Shown: positions 8,253 to 16,899 of the stretch, one piece after another
Layout: every line of letters starts with the position of its first letter
Numbering within the stretch: the first letter of the stretch is position 1
From: JABCZH01 sp963803775
Lineage (GTDB): Bacteria > Acidobacteriota > Terriglobia > Terriglobales > Acidobacteriaceae
NCBI GenBank assembly: GCA_963803775.1
Contig: CAWDNS010000007.1
Location: 186,001-250,000 of the forward strand
Direction of reading: 5' to 3'
Length of the DNA stretch: 64,000 nt
The notes under the pieces: generated by a model
The model's input: only the letters and a program-made list of their open reading frames with translations
The model's database searches: none
Told to the model about the DNA's origin: nothing
Made by a program: the position numbers and the translations under genes

Positions 8253-8963
8253 CTATGTAGCGCTTGGTTGATTCACGAGCAGATGGCGAGAATGTAGAGT
8301 GGCCTGGGTGATGGGTTTGTACGAAGCGAACTCCACTGGCGTAGATTTCGCTGACTTATTGAAGTATTTGTTCAACCGCTCCCGGAGCTGCAACCGCGCT
8401 CGCCATAGCCGCGCCTTCACCGTTGTGCGACTGACGTTCAGCACTTCTGCAGTCTGCTCGATCGAGAGCCCCTCAATGTCTCGCAGCACGAAGACCGGTC
8501 GCAAGCTCGGCCGCAGTTCGTGCAGAGCCTTGACTAGTATGTCTCGCAATTCAGACGACCCGTAAAGTTGTTCGGGATTGGGAGCCCAGTCCACGACTTC
8601 CATTGGAGGCATGTCCACATCTGATTCGAAGTTGTTGTCCAGGGACGTCTCTTTAGCTGTGCGCCGCTTTCGCAGCTTCATAAACGACTGGTTCAGGGCG
8701 ATGCGAATCAACCAGGTTGAGAATTGAGACTCTTCTCGGAATTGTGCCAAGTGCTGGAAGGCTTTCAAAAATGACTCCTGAACCACATCTTGGGAATCTT
8801 CCTGATTATGCGTGACGTGTTGGGCGATTCGAAGGAGTTTGCGGTCGTAGCGCTTTACAAGTTGCTCGAAGGCGGATAGGTCTCCATTCTGGGTGGCATG
8901 GACGAGGTCCAGATCATCGCTTGCCCCAGTGTGCCCGGCGAATTGTGCCAAGGTTGTCGTCAT
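8253..8963 (-). CDS. ECF-type RNA polymerase sigma factor
   Basis: 236 aa from the ATG at 8963; the frame stays open to 9038, and an ATG at 8993 is an alternative. Region 2 is clear: VKRYDRKLLRIAQHVTHNQEDSQDVVQESFLKAFQHLAQFREESQFSTWLIRIALNQSFMKLRKRR. Region 4 is also clear: LRPVFVLRDIEGLSIEQTAEVLNVSRTTVKARLWRARLQLRERL. There is no long linker or region 3, which is typical of ECF factors. No zinc-binding anti-sigma gene (HxxxCxxC) is seen next to it. It lies directly downstream of the cupredoxin and phosphoesterase genes on the same strand, and so would be transcribed from site C. It is the obvious candidate to read sites A-D, giving positive autoregulation (inference). Confidence 0.9.
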   Translation of the reverse strand: MTTTLAQFAGHTGASDDLDLVHATQNGDLSAFEQLVKRYDRKLLRIAQHVTHNQEDSQDVVQESFLKAFQHLAQFREESQFSTWLIRIALNQSFMKLRKRRTAKETSLDNNFESDVDMPPMEVVDWAPNPEQLYGSSELRDILVKALHELRPSLRPVFVLRDIEGLSIEQTAEVLNVSRTTVKARLWRARLQLRERLNKYFNKSAKSTPVEFASYKPITQATLHSRHLLVNQPSAT

Positions 8964-9048
8964 ATCCGTTCGAACCGCCTTTCGTGGAGGCATGGATGCA
9001 GAAACTGAAAAGCGTTGCCGTACCCATGCCATCCACAAGAATCGCGTC

Positions 9049-9402
9049 TTACTGCACCACGACCGTGCCGGTCATCTTCGGGTGGATCGTGCAATAGTAG
9101 GGATACGTTCCCGCCTTGGTGAAGGTGTAGGAGAACTTTTCGTCCGTATCCAGCACCTTGGACTTGAACACACCCTCGGTGCTAACGGAGGTATGCGGAA
9201 TGTCATCACTGTTCGTCCAAGTGACTGTCGTTCCGACGGGTACGGTGAGCGTCTGTGGCCCAAAAACGAAATTGTCGATTTTCACTGCCGCGCTTGAGGG
9301 CTGGTTATTTGCCGTGACGCTCGGTGATCCTGCAAACAGCAGCAGCGTCGCAATTACTACTGGCGCCGCTAAACTTGCAATCCATGCATTCTTTTTCGTC
9401 AT
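9049..9402 (-). CDS. Secreted cupredoxin (plastocyanin/amicyanin-like copper protein)
   Basis: 117 aa with an N-terminal signal segment (residues about 8-28) followed by a single cupredoxin domain. The type 1 copper ligands are visible: His in DDIPHTS, then Cys, His and a candidate Met in YYCTIHPKM. The fold markers VPVGTTVTWTNSD and FTKAGTYPYYC are standard. It would act outside the cytoplasmic membrane as an electron carrier or copper binder. It lies 88 bp after the phosphoesterase and just before the sigma factor on the same strand, so it is probably in the operon started at site C. Confidence 0.9.
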   Translation of the reverse strand: MTKKNAWIASLAAPVVIATLLLFAGSPSVTANNQPSSAAVKIDNFVFGPQTLTVPVGTTVTWTNSDDIPHTSVSTEGVFKSKVLDTDEKFSYTFTKAGTYPYYCTIHPKMTGTVVVQ

Positions 9403-9490
9403 TTTTCTGTTTCCTTTTCTAATGTTTGGTTCTCTTGCTTAATTTGCTGCGGTTTAGGCCGCGTTTCCAGCGGCCTGCCCCAAGGGAGAG

Positions 9491-10499
9491 TTAAATACCG
9501 CCAGGTCCCATCCCGTTCCCCGAGGCCCCGAGTGGCGAATCGACAATTGCCAGGCTGCGCCCGCTGACCACATAGTTCACATCGGTGATGCCCAGTACGT
9601 TTTGCAGTTGGTCGGCTGGCACCTTCATCGGTCCGGCCGAGGGAGCCGTTCCCGGCGCAGGTTGAGGGAAAGCAGTCGACATCGCGGTGTGGAACGAAAC
9701 CTTGCCCTCGATCTTCTGCATGATCTGGTGAATATGGCCGTTTAACACCGTCACAGAACCGAAACGCTTGACGTAAGACAAGGCTTGTTCACTGTCGTCG
9801 GTGCCCCAGCCCCAATCCGGATAGATGGTCCACAGCGGAATGTGTGCAAAAAGCACAATCGGAGTGCTGGCCGAACGGCCCTTGAGATCGTCCTCAAACC
9901 ACTCCAGCTGTTCGTGACCGAGCGATCCCATGCCTCCAGCTTTCAAATTGGCCACATTTACCAGACCTACGAAATGCACGCCTTTGTGATCGAAGCTGTA
10001 CCATCCAGTACCTTTTGTACCTTTGCCATAACGCTCAAGAAATTGCTCGCCGTTGTCGGAGAGCATGTCGTGCTCACCCGGCACAAAGTAAATCTGCTTT
10101 GCGGACGCTCCTTTTAATACCTGGTCCAAGCGTATCGAACTCACTCGGCTTCGAGAGCTGACTCAGATCACCGGTGTGAATGATGAAATCCGGGGTGTGG
10201 GGCATGGCATTGATCTTGTTGATTGCCGTTTGCAGAGTAGCGGTGACATCCGGATTCGCCGGCTTGTTGAAGCCGATGTGGCTGTCGCTGATCTGCACAA
10301 AGCTGAAGTCCGCGCCTTTGCCGGCACCTTTGCCGTAGTCTTTGGCGAAGGCCCGAGACACCGGAATGCCGCCGCTCATGGTCCAGACCAGGCCCGTGCC
10401 CGCCCATGCCATGCACTTCAGGAACCCGCGACGGTCGACGCCATCATTGTTAAGGTCTTGCAACTTCTGATCGATAAGATCTTGCTTCTTGTCCGACAT
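9491..10499 (-). pseudogene. Tat-exported metallophosphoesterase, broken by one frameshift
   Basis: Two overlapping frames together form one calcineurin-type phosphoesterase of about 335 aa. The N-terminal part (from the ATG at 10499, with GGAGGG upstream) has a twin-arginine signal (DRRGFLKCMAWAG) and the metal motifs QISDSHIG and HTGDLSQ. The rest, in another frame, has VPGEHDM (a GNHD variant), FAHIPLW and NGHIHQ. The frames are joined by removing one base of the CC pair at 10126-10127, which restores a smooth reading through DTLDQVLKGASAKQIYF. Every catalytic block is otherwise intact, so this is either very recent decay or a sequencing/assembly error. Confidence 0.8.
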
Positions 10500-10530
10500 T
10501 TGCCCTCCGTGGTTTTGTATCGTTCAGAGT

Positions 10531-10559
10531 TGATAACTGGCATCGCCCGCTTTTATTCC
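10531..10559 (-). promoter_or_regulatory. Putative ECF sigma promoter (site C) for phosphoesterase-cupredoxin-sigma unit
   Basis: Minus strand GGAATAAA (10552-10559), 14 bases, GTTATCA (10531-10537), about 30 bases upstream of the ATG at 10499. It drives the unit that contains the ECF sigma gene itself, implying autoregulation if that factor reads it. Confidence 0.65.
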
Positions 10560-10579
10560 CCGCAAGAAACGCAGGACGA

Positions 10580-11029
10580 TCAGAAGCCCTGGCGTGCCTG
10601 GTGAACGGTTCCCGACCTTCCCGAAAGAGCCTGAATCCCCTGAGTTGATAACCGGCCACAAAGTGAGTCGCGAACTGCTTTCCGGGCTCTCGACAGACGT
10701 GACATCACGGTTCCTGTTGGGATCGACAGTATTTCTGCGATCTCCCGGTACGACATTTCCTCAACTTCACAAAGAAGAAGAGTCTCCCGGTAATGCACCG
10801 GCAGGTTGTCGATGGCGTTTTGCACCAGGTTGGAATCAGAGCGTTTCAGTAAAAACGTTTCGGGGGTCTCGTTCTCGATGGCCAATGCAGGTCCTTCCCC
10901 TTCCGAGTCCATCGCAACCGTCATGCGCCGCTCGAGCTTTGAACACGAGCTCCAGAAGGTGTTTCTCAGGATTTGAAACATCCACGCTCTGAAATTGCTG
11001 CCCGGCTGAAACGAGGCAAAACCGCGCAA
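10580..11029 (-). pseudogene. N-terminally truncated RNA polymerase sigma factor
   Basis: About 149 aa. It holds the second half of sigma region 2 (GFASFQPGSNFRAWMFQILRNTFWSS), a linker, and an intact region 4 (DNLPVHYRETLLLCEVEEMSYREIAEILSIPTGTVMSRLSRARKAVRD). The first part of region 2, including the -10-recognition and core-binding helices normally ahead of it, is missing. Upstream the frame runs into a delta-60-repeat fragment, so the join near 11029 looks like a deletion or recombination scar. A working sigma factor is unlikely. Confidence 0.7.
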
Positions 11030-11811
11030 GATAGTCGCCGTTCGACTCGAAAATGGTCGGGAAGGGTTCGAGCCCTGCCAACGGGCTGCTCGCCGTCAAG
11101 GTTCCCGCAATCACCCCGGATAACAGCTCTCCTGTAGAGCTGAGCTCCACCACTGTGCCGACATGTCGCATCTCGACTCTCACCGACAGCCAGGTAGTCG
11201 CCATTGGAGAGAAGGGCCAGCGCCTGCGGCCCTAATATATGGGCGGGCGTAACCAGCGCAATCCCGGCCGTGCCAAACGTCGGGTCCAGCGCGCCGTTGG
11301 AGTTGAAGCGCACCAGCGACAGCGACCCCGGGCTCTTCTTGCCGCCATCTTTAAAGCCGCCCATCAGAATTTGTCCGTTGGGTTGCAGCAGAAATGCGCT
11401 CGGAAAGTCTGCACCGGTGACGGCTGCCGCCACGCCGTCGGTGCCAAAGGTTGTGTCCAGCACGCCGTTGGCCGTGAACTGCGCCAGGCCGAAGTTAGCT
11501 CCGCCTGATACAAACCCTGCGACAAGGATTTTGCCATTCGGCTCCAACGCAAATGCAAACGGGTCAAAAGTGAAGGAAGAGAAGTTGGTGATTGTGCTCC
11601 CCTGAGTCCCAAAGGTTGTATCCAGATGCCCGGCCGCGGTGTAGCGCGTCAAACCAATCTGAGTGCCCTCGTCCTCCACGAAATCGAACTCGGAGAGCAC
11701 CACGATGTCGCCGCTGGCCTGCTGGGCCGCGCCGATCGGCAGCAAGGGGGAGTACGCTGCGGAAACGCCGAGCAGTGAAGGATTATCGTCCGCTGCCTGA
11801 CGAGGCGTCAA
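11030..11811 (-). pseudogene. Degraded delta-60 repeat (TIGR02608-type) protein fragment
   Basis: Repeats of the form GLTRYTAAGHLDTTFGTQG, GLAQFTANGVLDTTFGTDG and SLVRFNSNGALDPTFGTAG, each followed by an ALxPNGKILVAG-like strand, identify the delta-60 repeat family of secreted propeller-like proteins. There is no signal peptide at the N-terminal end, so the beginning is probably lost. A frameshift near 11190 moves the reading into a second frame (VELSSTGELLSGVIAGTL and a second SNGDYL unit), which then runs into the truncated sigma gene at about 11029. Confidence 0.65.
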
Positions 11812-11894
11812 GCGGCAAGATTCGCGGGTAGCGGCTCGATTTGAAAGTCACAGTGGCTAGCTATTAAACTTGCCCTTGTGCAACACTTGGAGCT

Positions 11895-12089
11895 GTGAGA
11901 AAGCCTGAGCTACGGATCACTGAGAACACGGACGGTATTCCCACTCAAGGCACCTGTAGCGCCTGTCCGACCATCACGTTCAGCACTAGCCCCTTCCTTG
12001 GATCTAAGGCGGACAACCAAGCCGCCCTAGAGCTTTTGTTCTCAGCCCACTTCACGAAGACACATCTTAACGACGACGTGAAGGAATAG
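11895..12089 (+). CDS. Small CxxC...HxxxxH protein (64 aa)
   Basis: Starts with GTG at 11895 with GGAG two bases upstream, a rather close spacing. The product has CSACP near residue 21 and HFTKTH near residue 53, separated by a helix (NQAALELLFSAHF). The spacing would suit a C2H2-like zinc site. It resembles short proteins common in Acidobacteria, but I cannot name a family. It stands alone on the plus strand between the decayed region and the first IS copy. Confidence 0.5.
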   Translation: MRKPELRITENTDGIPTQGTCSACPTITFSTSPFLGSKADNQAALELLFSAHFTKTHLNDDVKE

Positions 12090-12119
12090 CCCAAGGAGCC
12101 ACTACCAATTCGCGTCGTG

Positions 12120-12356
12120 CTAATGCTTCTTGCCTGCTCTGAGCTTCGCCCATCGCGCTCTCTGTGCCGCGGCGATTCTCTTCCGTCCTGCAGCCGACAT
12201 CGTTCGCTTCTTGCGGATCGGCTCCGGTTTGCTTCCGCTGGCGTATACCTTCCCGAATGCAGTCAGCGCCGCCGTTACGGCGTGCAGTTCATTCGCAATT
12301 CGCATTCGTTCCTTCTGAAGTTGGCTGACCACGGACTGCATTAGGTTTTTGGGCAT
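12120..12356 (-). CDS. Small basic conserved protein (78 aa)
   Basis: An N-terminal helix (VVSQLQKERMRIANELHAVTAALTAFGKVY) is followed by a strongly basic tail with KKRTMSAAGRKRIAAAQRARWAKLRAGKK. This tail pattern is widespread in small acidobacterial proteins and suggests nucleic-acid binding; that role is an inference. No good RBS is seen before the ATG at 12356. It ends 38 bp before the left IS copy. Confidence 0.6.
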   Translation of the reverse strand: MPKNLMQSVVSQLQKERMRIANELHAVTAALTAFGKVYASGSKPEPIRKKRTMSAAGRKRIAAAQRARWAKLRAGKKH

Positions 12357-12648
12357 GAGGGAATGGTATCACCTGGAATTTGGATGCCAATTCTCAATGA
12401 GTTCTATAAAAAGGGATGTCAAGAAAAAAGTTCTCCCTCGACCGGAGGGCGAGGTTTTGGTCTCGATCTCCAGCCCACGGTAGTTTCGCTTGCCTGAGAG
12501 GCTTGGTCTGTTGTCCATGCTCGTAAGTTTCCTCCGCGCCGAGGGTGGCGATGCCATCGAGTTCGAAAGAGCGGCAAGCCGGACTGGCGCTCAAAAGGCA
12601 ACCATGGTTCTATCCGAGGCTCGTGGCCTATGGCTATTTCTGGTTATC

Positions 12649-12799
12649 CGAGGGGGCATAGCGTGTAATGGGTGACTCGGTGCCGAAGCACACGGGGCCC
12701 GATCTCATTGACTGATACTCCCCTCGAACCGAGCTCTCTGGAAACCCGAGCGACCCCACCCGGGAAAATCTACGAGATGGGAAGCCCCTCTCCAGAGAG
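12649..12799 (-). ncRNA. Candidate bridge/seek RNA of IS copy 1
   Basis: Mirror image of the candidate RNA described for the right copy at 17968-18118. Key parts here are the guide-like TCAATGAG (12704-12711, minus strand), the UUCG tetraloop hairpin (12680-12691) and ATTACACGC (12661-12669, minus strand). The closing stem is formed by 12720-12726 with 12649-12655. Confidence 0.6.
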
Positions 12800-12801
12800 G
12801 C

Positions 12802-13869
12802 TCAAGCTGCTTGCTGATCTAATTGTTTGGCGTCGAAGTCCACCCCTTTCTTCCAGATCGTTAACGTGATCGTGGCCATCTTTCGTGCCAGGGTGAGACG
12901 GGCCATGGTGGGCCGCATCCCTTTGGCAATCAGAGCTGCATAGAAGTCGCGCAGCGGACCGGGACGGGTGCTGGCCGAGATGGCAGCACCTTTGAAAAGA
13001 TTCTTCAGATCCTTGTTGTAGTTGGCACTCAGCCCGCGCACCGTGATGCGCTCGCGGTTGCGTTGCAGTTTGCCTCGTACGTAGCGGTACTCGCCGCTGT
13101 CGTGAGTCTCGACGGCGAAACCACTGTAGGCCCACAGCTGTCGCTTGGTTCGGAACCGGTGTGGGGTCTGCAGCAAGGCCACGAGCAGAGCGGCGCGAAT
13201 CGGACCAATCGAAGGAATCTGGCGCAACCGCTTCACGGCAGCATGTTTGCGACTCTCCACCATGAGTTCGTGTCGTGCTTCCAGACGCACCGGTTGCAAC
13301 CCGTCCAGTTGCTGATAGAGCCGTTCCGCGCGAACTCGAACTCCTGGTTCAGTGATCTTAGCCAACCACTCGGCGCGATGACGGGGAGCGTAGACGGTTG
13401 TGCCGGCGCACGGAATCGCCCAGCTGCGGTACAGCGCTTTGATGCGATTCATGACGCGGGTGACATCTTGGGTGATGGTGAGATAGCTGCGCCCCAGTTC
13501 TTTCAACGTGCGCACCCCGTGCTCTCCGTGGTAGACCGGCTTCAGTTGGTTGGTGCGCAACAACTCGGCCAGTTTTCGCGCATCCACACGATCACTCTTA
13601 TTGCCATCCTTTAATAGAGCGTTCTTGCGTGGATCGCAGACCACCAGCCTGCTGACGTGCGGCTTCAGAAGATCGTGTAACCAGGCTGCCGAGGTTCCTT
13701 CTTCGAAGGTTAGCGACAGAGTTCCCTGCAATCCTCGGATGAATTCGACCATCGTGGCCGCCTTGGTCTCCAGCAAGCATTCCATGATCAGTTTGCCCTG
13801 AGCATCCATCACGGCAACCGAGATTGTGGCTTGGTGCACGTCCATGCCGATATACTTTTCCTGACTCAT
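12802..13869 (-). CDS. IS110-family DEDD transposase (copy 1)
   Basis: 355 aa, protein-identical to the copy at 16898-17965. The N-terminal RuvC-like DEDD domain shows GMDVHQATISVAV (first Asp), FEEGTSA (Glu) and KSDRVDARKLAELLR (late Asp pair). The C-terminal IS116/IS110/IS902 domain shows LRQIPSIGPIRAALLVALL and FRTKRQLWAYSGFAV with the conserved serine. It catalyses RNA-guided excision and insertion of the element through a circular intermediate (family knowledge). Length is normal for the family and no lesion is seen. Confidence 0.95.
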   Translation of the reverse strand: MSQEKYIGMDVHQATISVAVMDAQGKLIMECLLETKAATMVEFIRGLQGTLSLTFEEGTSAAWLHDLLKPHVSRLVVCDPRKNALLKDGNKSDRVDARKLAELLRTNQLKPVYHGEHGVRTLKELGRSYLTITQDVTRVMNRIKALYRSWAIPCAGTTVYAPRHRAEWLAKITEPGVRVRAERLYQQLDGLQPVRLEARHELMVESRKHAAVKRLRQIPSIGPIRAALLVALLQTPHRFRTKRQLWAYSGFAVETHDSGEYRYVRGKLQRNRERITVRGLSANYNKDLKNLFKGAAISASTRPGPLRDFYAALIAKGMRPTMARLTLARKMATITLTIWKKGVDFDAKQLDQQAA

Positions 13870-13984
13870 AAAAGGCGCTCCTTTTCGCTAGGTTGACGAT
13901 ACGAACAATCACAACCTACCGCAAAAGTGGGCGCCTTTTTATATTGCGTGTAATCGCGATTTATCGCCAGTTGCCCTAGGACAC

Positions 13985-14623
13985 CTACTTCACGAACCTG
14001 AATGAGTTCAGGGCCTGTTTCAGGCGGCGCTGCACTTGGTCATCGTCTTCCTTCGTAAATTCCTTGATTGTTCCAGGATCGTAGCCCCCTCGCGAAATGG
14101 TGGTTTGGGTGCCCAACTCATAACACGTCTTGCCATAAAATGTTCGGTACACAGGCCCCGCTTGGCCACCACCTACCCAATTGTCTTCGATTTCAAAACC
14201 CCTGAAAGCGACGCCGTTGATCTTGGTGATTTTGGCCCTTTCGACGCTCTCGATATTCCAGTACCGCGAGCCTTCCAAGCAAGCCTTCTCGGTTGTCGCT
14301 GCCCGAACCTCAGCTACGAAAAACGCGGCGGCAGGAAAGGTGGGCTTGTCCTTGAAATTGTCCCTCGGATAGGCAAAGCAAGCGATCGTCGTGGCGAAGC
14401 CTCCTGCGTCGGGGTCGCAAAGCCCGGCCTGGCTTGAGCACGCGTCAGCAGGAACCCACGAACCAGGATAGCCGTCCTCCGTTCGTTCTGGCGTGCAACG
14501 AACAAGCACAGGAGAATACTTGAACTCGAAGACTCCATCTTGGCTAGTGAAAGTGTGCAGGGTCGTTTGGGCAGACAGTGCCACCGACAGTCCAAAAAAG
14601 CAGAGTGCAATAAGTATTTTCAT
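13985..14623 (-). CDS. Secreted hypothetical protein between the two IS copies
   Basis: 212 aa from the ATG at 14623, which opens a signal peptide (KILIALCFFGLSVALSAQ). The longer open frame upstream (to 14734) is basic and unlike a leader. The mature part has several cysteines (CTPERTEDG, CSSQAGLCDPDAGG, ACFAYPR, KACLEGS) that could form disulfides, and ends in a charged helix (KEDDDQVQRRLKQALNSFRFV). I do not recognise a family. Its stop is 27 bp from the end of the left IS. Confidence 0.7.
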   Translation of the reverse strand: MKILIALCFFGLSVALSAQTTLHTFTSQDGVFEFKYSPVLVRCTPERTEDGYPGSWVPADACSSQAGLCDPDAGGFATTIACFAYPRDNFKDKPTFPAAAFFVAEVRAATTEKACLEGSRYWNIESVERAKITKINGVAFRGFEIEDNWVGGGQAGPVYRTFYGKTCYELGTQTTISRGGYDPGTIKEFTKEDDDQVQRRLKQALNSFRFVK

Positions 14624-15042
14624 CTGACCGGCACCTGACAATGGATGCCGAGCACATGAGATGCCAGACGCCTTCGATGCGGAATGAGGGCTTTCGGCAT
14701 AAATTCGGATCTTTCGGTGTGGGCTCATGGACACAGTCTACTCACGACCGGTCGATGAGTGTAACAGAGATATTTGAATAGTTATCCGCTCCACTCTTGG
14801 CTCGATTCGATATACGAGCAACCCGTCTTGGGGGGTGCCACAATCCCGCGCATGAATCCATCAGTTGAGTGGTCACAGAGCGTCGAAAGGGGAAACGTTG
14901 GCCACCCGCTCAATAACTTATTGGCATCCATAATGCCATGCTAATCAATCACTTGGCCTGTGATGTGAATTGTGAGACGCATGTGAGTTGCGAAACTCAG
15001 CCACATACTGTTCAAATGTGCCCGAAGGGCAGGAGGGGGATC
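14624..15042 (+). other. Divergent intergenic region
   Basis: 419 bases between the divergent genes at 13985-14623 and 15043. Apart from the plus-strand ribosome-binding site AGGAGGGGG at its right end, I see no convincing gene, RNA or repeat in it. It presumably holds both promoters. Confidence 0.4.
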
Positions 15043-16283
15043 ATGAAAGCAACGTTCACTATCTTTATGTTTGCGCTTGCGGTGATGGCACCTATCGTAC
15101 CGGCGGCGAATGCGCAAGCCAACTACACGGTTCTGCATACATTCGCGGGCTCGCCAGATGGTACGAATCCTAGCCCGCTGATCCGCGACGCAGAAGGCAA
15201 CTTATACGGCACCGGCGAAGCTGGGGCGGCGGCACCAACAACTGCGCCTTCGGCTGTGGAATGGTGTACAAGATCGACGCTGCCGGCAACCTGACCCAGC
15301 TCTACGACTTCGCTGGGGGAAACAATGGCGCGTATCCGATTGCAGCCCTGACGCGGGACGCTAGTGGCAACCTCTATGGGACGACCCAGGGCCTCGGCAC
15401 TTTTAATCTATCGGTGGTATTCAAGCTTACTCCGGAGGGAAAGGAAACCTCTTACACTGCCCCAGAGGGCTCCCTGAATGCTCCGGTTGTTGTGGATGCG
15501 AAAGGCAACCTCTACGGCATGACTCCCTATGGGGGCACGCCTAATTGCGGCTGGGACCGTGAAGAGTTGGGCTGCGGGACCCTCTTTGTGATGACGCCGG
15601 ACGGCAAGTTCACGATAATCCACAACTTTACCGGAACGGACGGAATGTTCCCTGCGAGCGGCCTGGTGCGCGACTCGAAAGGCAACTTCTACGGTGCTGC
15701 TGTCTTTGGCGGCATCCGCTCCTGCCGGAGTGTGGGCAACGGTCGTGATAATAGTGCCGCGGGCTGCGGAACCATCTTCAAAGTAGATGTCCAGGGCAAC
15801 TTCAGCGTGCTGTATACCTTCACCGGACAGTCAGATGGCTCCGGCCCTCTCGGTGTAATTATCGATTCCGAAGATAACCTTTATGGCATTGCAGCAGGAG
15901 GCGGAGATCTCCAGGGCAACTGTTGCGGTTACGGGACTATTTTCAAGTTGAACACCCGCACCGATGTTTACAGCGTGCTGTTCACCTTCACTCCCGAGAT
16001 TGGTTCTAACCCATTCGTTACCAACCTCCTGGCGAGAGACCCGAAAGGCAACCTGTATGGAGGCCAATGGATGCTCGGAGCCCACGGCACTGGGTTCTTG
16101 TTTAGACTCGATACCAAAGGAAACTATACCGACCTTTTCGATTTTCAGGAGCAATCCAACGGCTTCAACCAAGACGGGTTCTTCCCGAATGGCGTAGTTT
16201 TAGGCTCGGCTGACGATATTTACGGCAGTATGTCCGCTGGCGGCTTCGACGGCTTCGGTACTCTGTTTCACATTACACCTTAA
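15043..16283 (+). pseudogene. Secreted TIGR03803 (Gloeo/Verruco repeat) protein with a frameshift
   Basis: The ATG at 15043 follows AGGAGGGGG and opens a signal peptide (KATFTIFMFALAVMAPIVPAANAQ). The body is built from repeats of the type VLYTFTG-DG-P-GLVRDSKGNLYGTT-GG---CGTIFKVD, the TIGR03803 family of predicted exported propeller-like proteins. The first repeat is out of frame with the rest: restoring one G in the G-run near 15223 joins GTGEAG to GGGTNNCAFGCGMVYKID in one frame. The remainder (15261-16283) is open and ends normally, so this is either a single-base decay event or a sequence error. Confidence 0.78.
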
Positions 16284-16338
16284 GACTCGCCACCGAATTT
16301 GTTTCTCGCAGCAGAGCTTGGCGACACCCAAACGCTAA

Positions 16339-16375
16339 GGCCAGCCAGCAACGGTAGCGGGACTGGCCTGTTTTT
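16339..16375 (+). terminator. Rho-independent terminator after the TIGR03803 gene
   Basis: GGCCAG (16339-16344) pairs with CTGGCC (16363-16368), followed by TGTTTTT on the plus strand. It lies about 55 bases after the stop at 16283. Between here and the right IS (16376-16809) only a doubtful small frame is seen. Confidence 0.7.
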
Positions 16376-16420
16376 CTCCACCGTTGAAGAAATGTGGGCG
16401 GCGTCAGGATCGGACTACCC

Positions 16421-16770
16421 TTACCGCAGAGTTTCATAACTGGCGAAACCAAGGCGATTACACTCATAACGCTCTGCTTGTGGAGAAACATAGTCAAATC
16501 CACTCTCGTTGCCGTAGCCGATGCTCTGCGGTTCGTCGCGACGCTGCAAATGCCCCTTCAAGGCGAACTCTTCTAGGATGCCTGTGACCCGCGTGAGCAC
16601 CATCTTCGTTCTTCGTAGTCGAGTTCCTCGACTTGTTTCCAGAGAGCTGCTTCCTTCAATACCCTCCCGGCCGTCCACACGATCTTTCTGTGATTCTCAG
16701 CGGCAACGATGAGGTCGAAAATTTGGTCTGGTGGTGGAACTACGGCGTCGATGAGGTTCTGCCGGATCAT
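16421..16770 (-). pseudogene. Possible small gene split by a frameshift
   Basis: The first part (16573-16770) reads MIRQNLIDAVVPPPDQIF, then a helical stretch (AENHRKIVWTAGRVLKEAAL) and ends KQVEELDYEER. A second frame continues naturally as RRTKMVLTRVTGILEEFALKGHLQRRDEP, suggesting one short helical protein of about 100 aa broken near 16610. No RBS is visible. I do not recognise it and the call is tentative. Confidence 0.3.
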
Positions 16771-16824
16771 CGGCTAAGTTTAGCGGGATTTGTCAGTTGT
16801 TGAAATCAGGCGATTACACGCAAT

Positions 16825-16899
16825 ATAAAAAGGCGCCCACTTTTGCGGTAGGTTGTGATTGTTCGTATCGTCAACCTAGCGAAAAGGAGCGCCTTTTAT
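16825..16899 (+). promoter_or_regulatory. Left-end inverted repeat that could mask the transposase start
   Basis: ATAAAAAGGCGC (16825-16836) is complementary, with one bulged A, to GCGCCTTTTAT (16889-16899). The second arm overlaps the end of the ribosome-binding site AGGAG and the start codon at 16898. A transcript entering from outside the element could fold and hide the start; one starting inside the left end would not. The same structure is present in copy 1. Folding is inferred from complementarity only. Confidence 0.45.

Larger units (their letters stand above)
12394..13957 (-). mobile_element. IS110-family (IS1111-like) insertion sequence, copy 1
   Basis: The 1,564-bp segment is repeated, apparently without change, in inverted orientation at 16810-18373; identity ends abruptly at both limits, which defines the element to within a base or two. 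It has one DEDD transposase gene, a short 88-base left end and a long 408-base right end. TATAAAAAGG occurs as a sub-terminal inverted repeat 11-14 bases from each limit. Short left end, long right end and sub-terminal repeats fit the IS1111 subgroup. No target-site duplication is seen, as expected for the family. The dinucleotide GA is shared by both ends and is a candidate crossover core. Confidence 0.88.
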
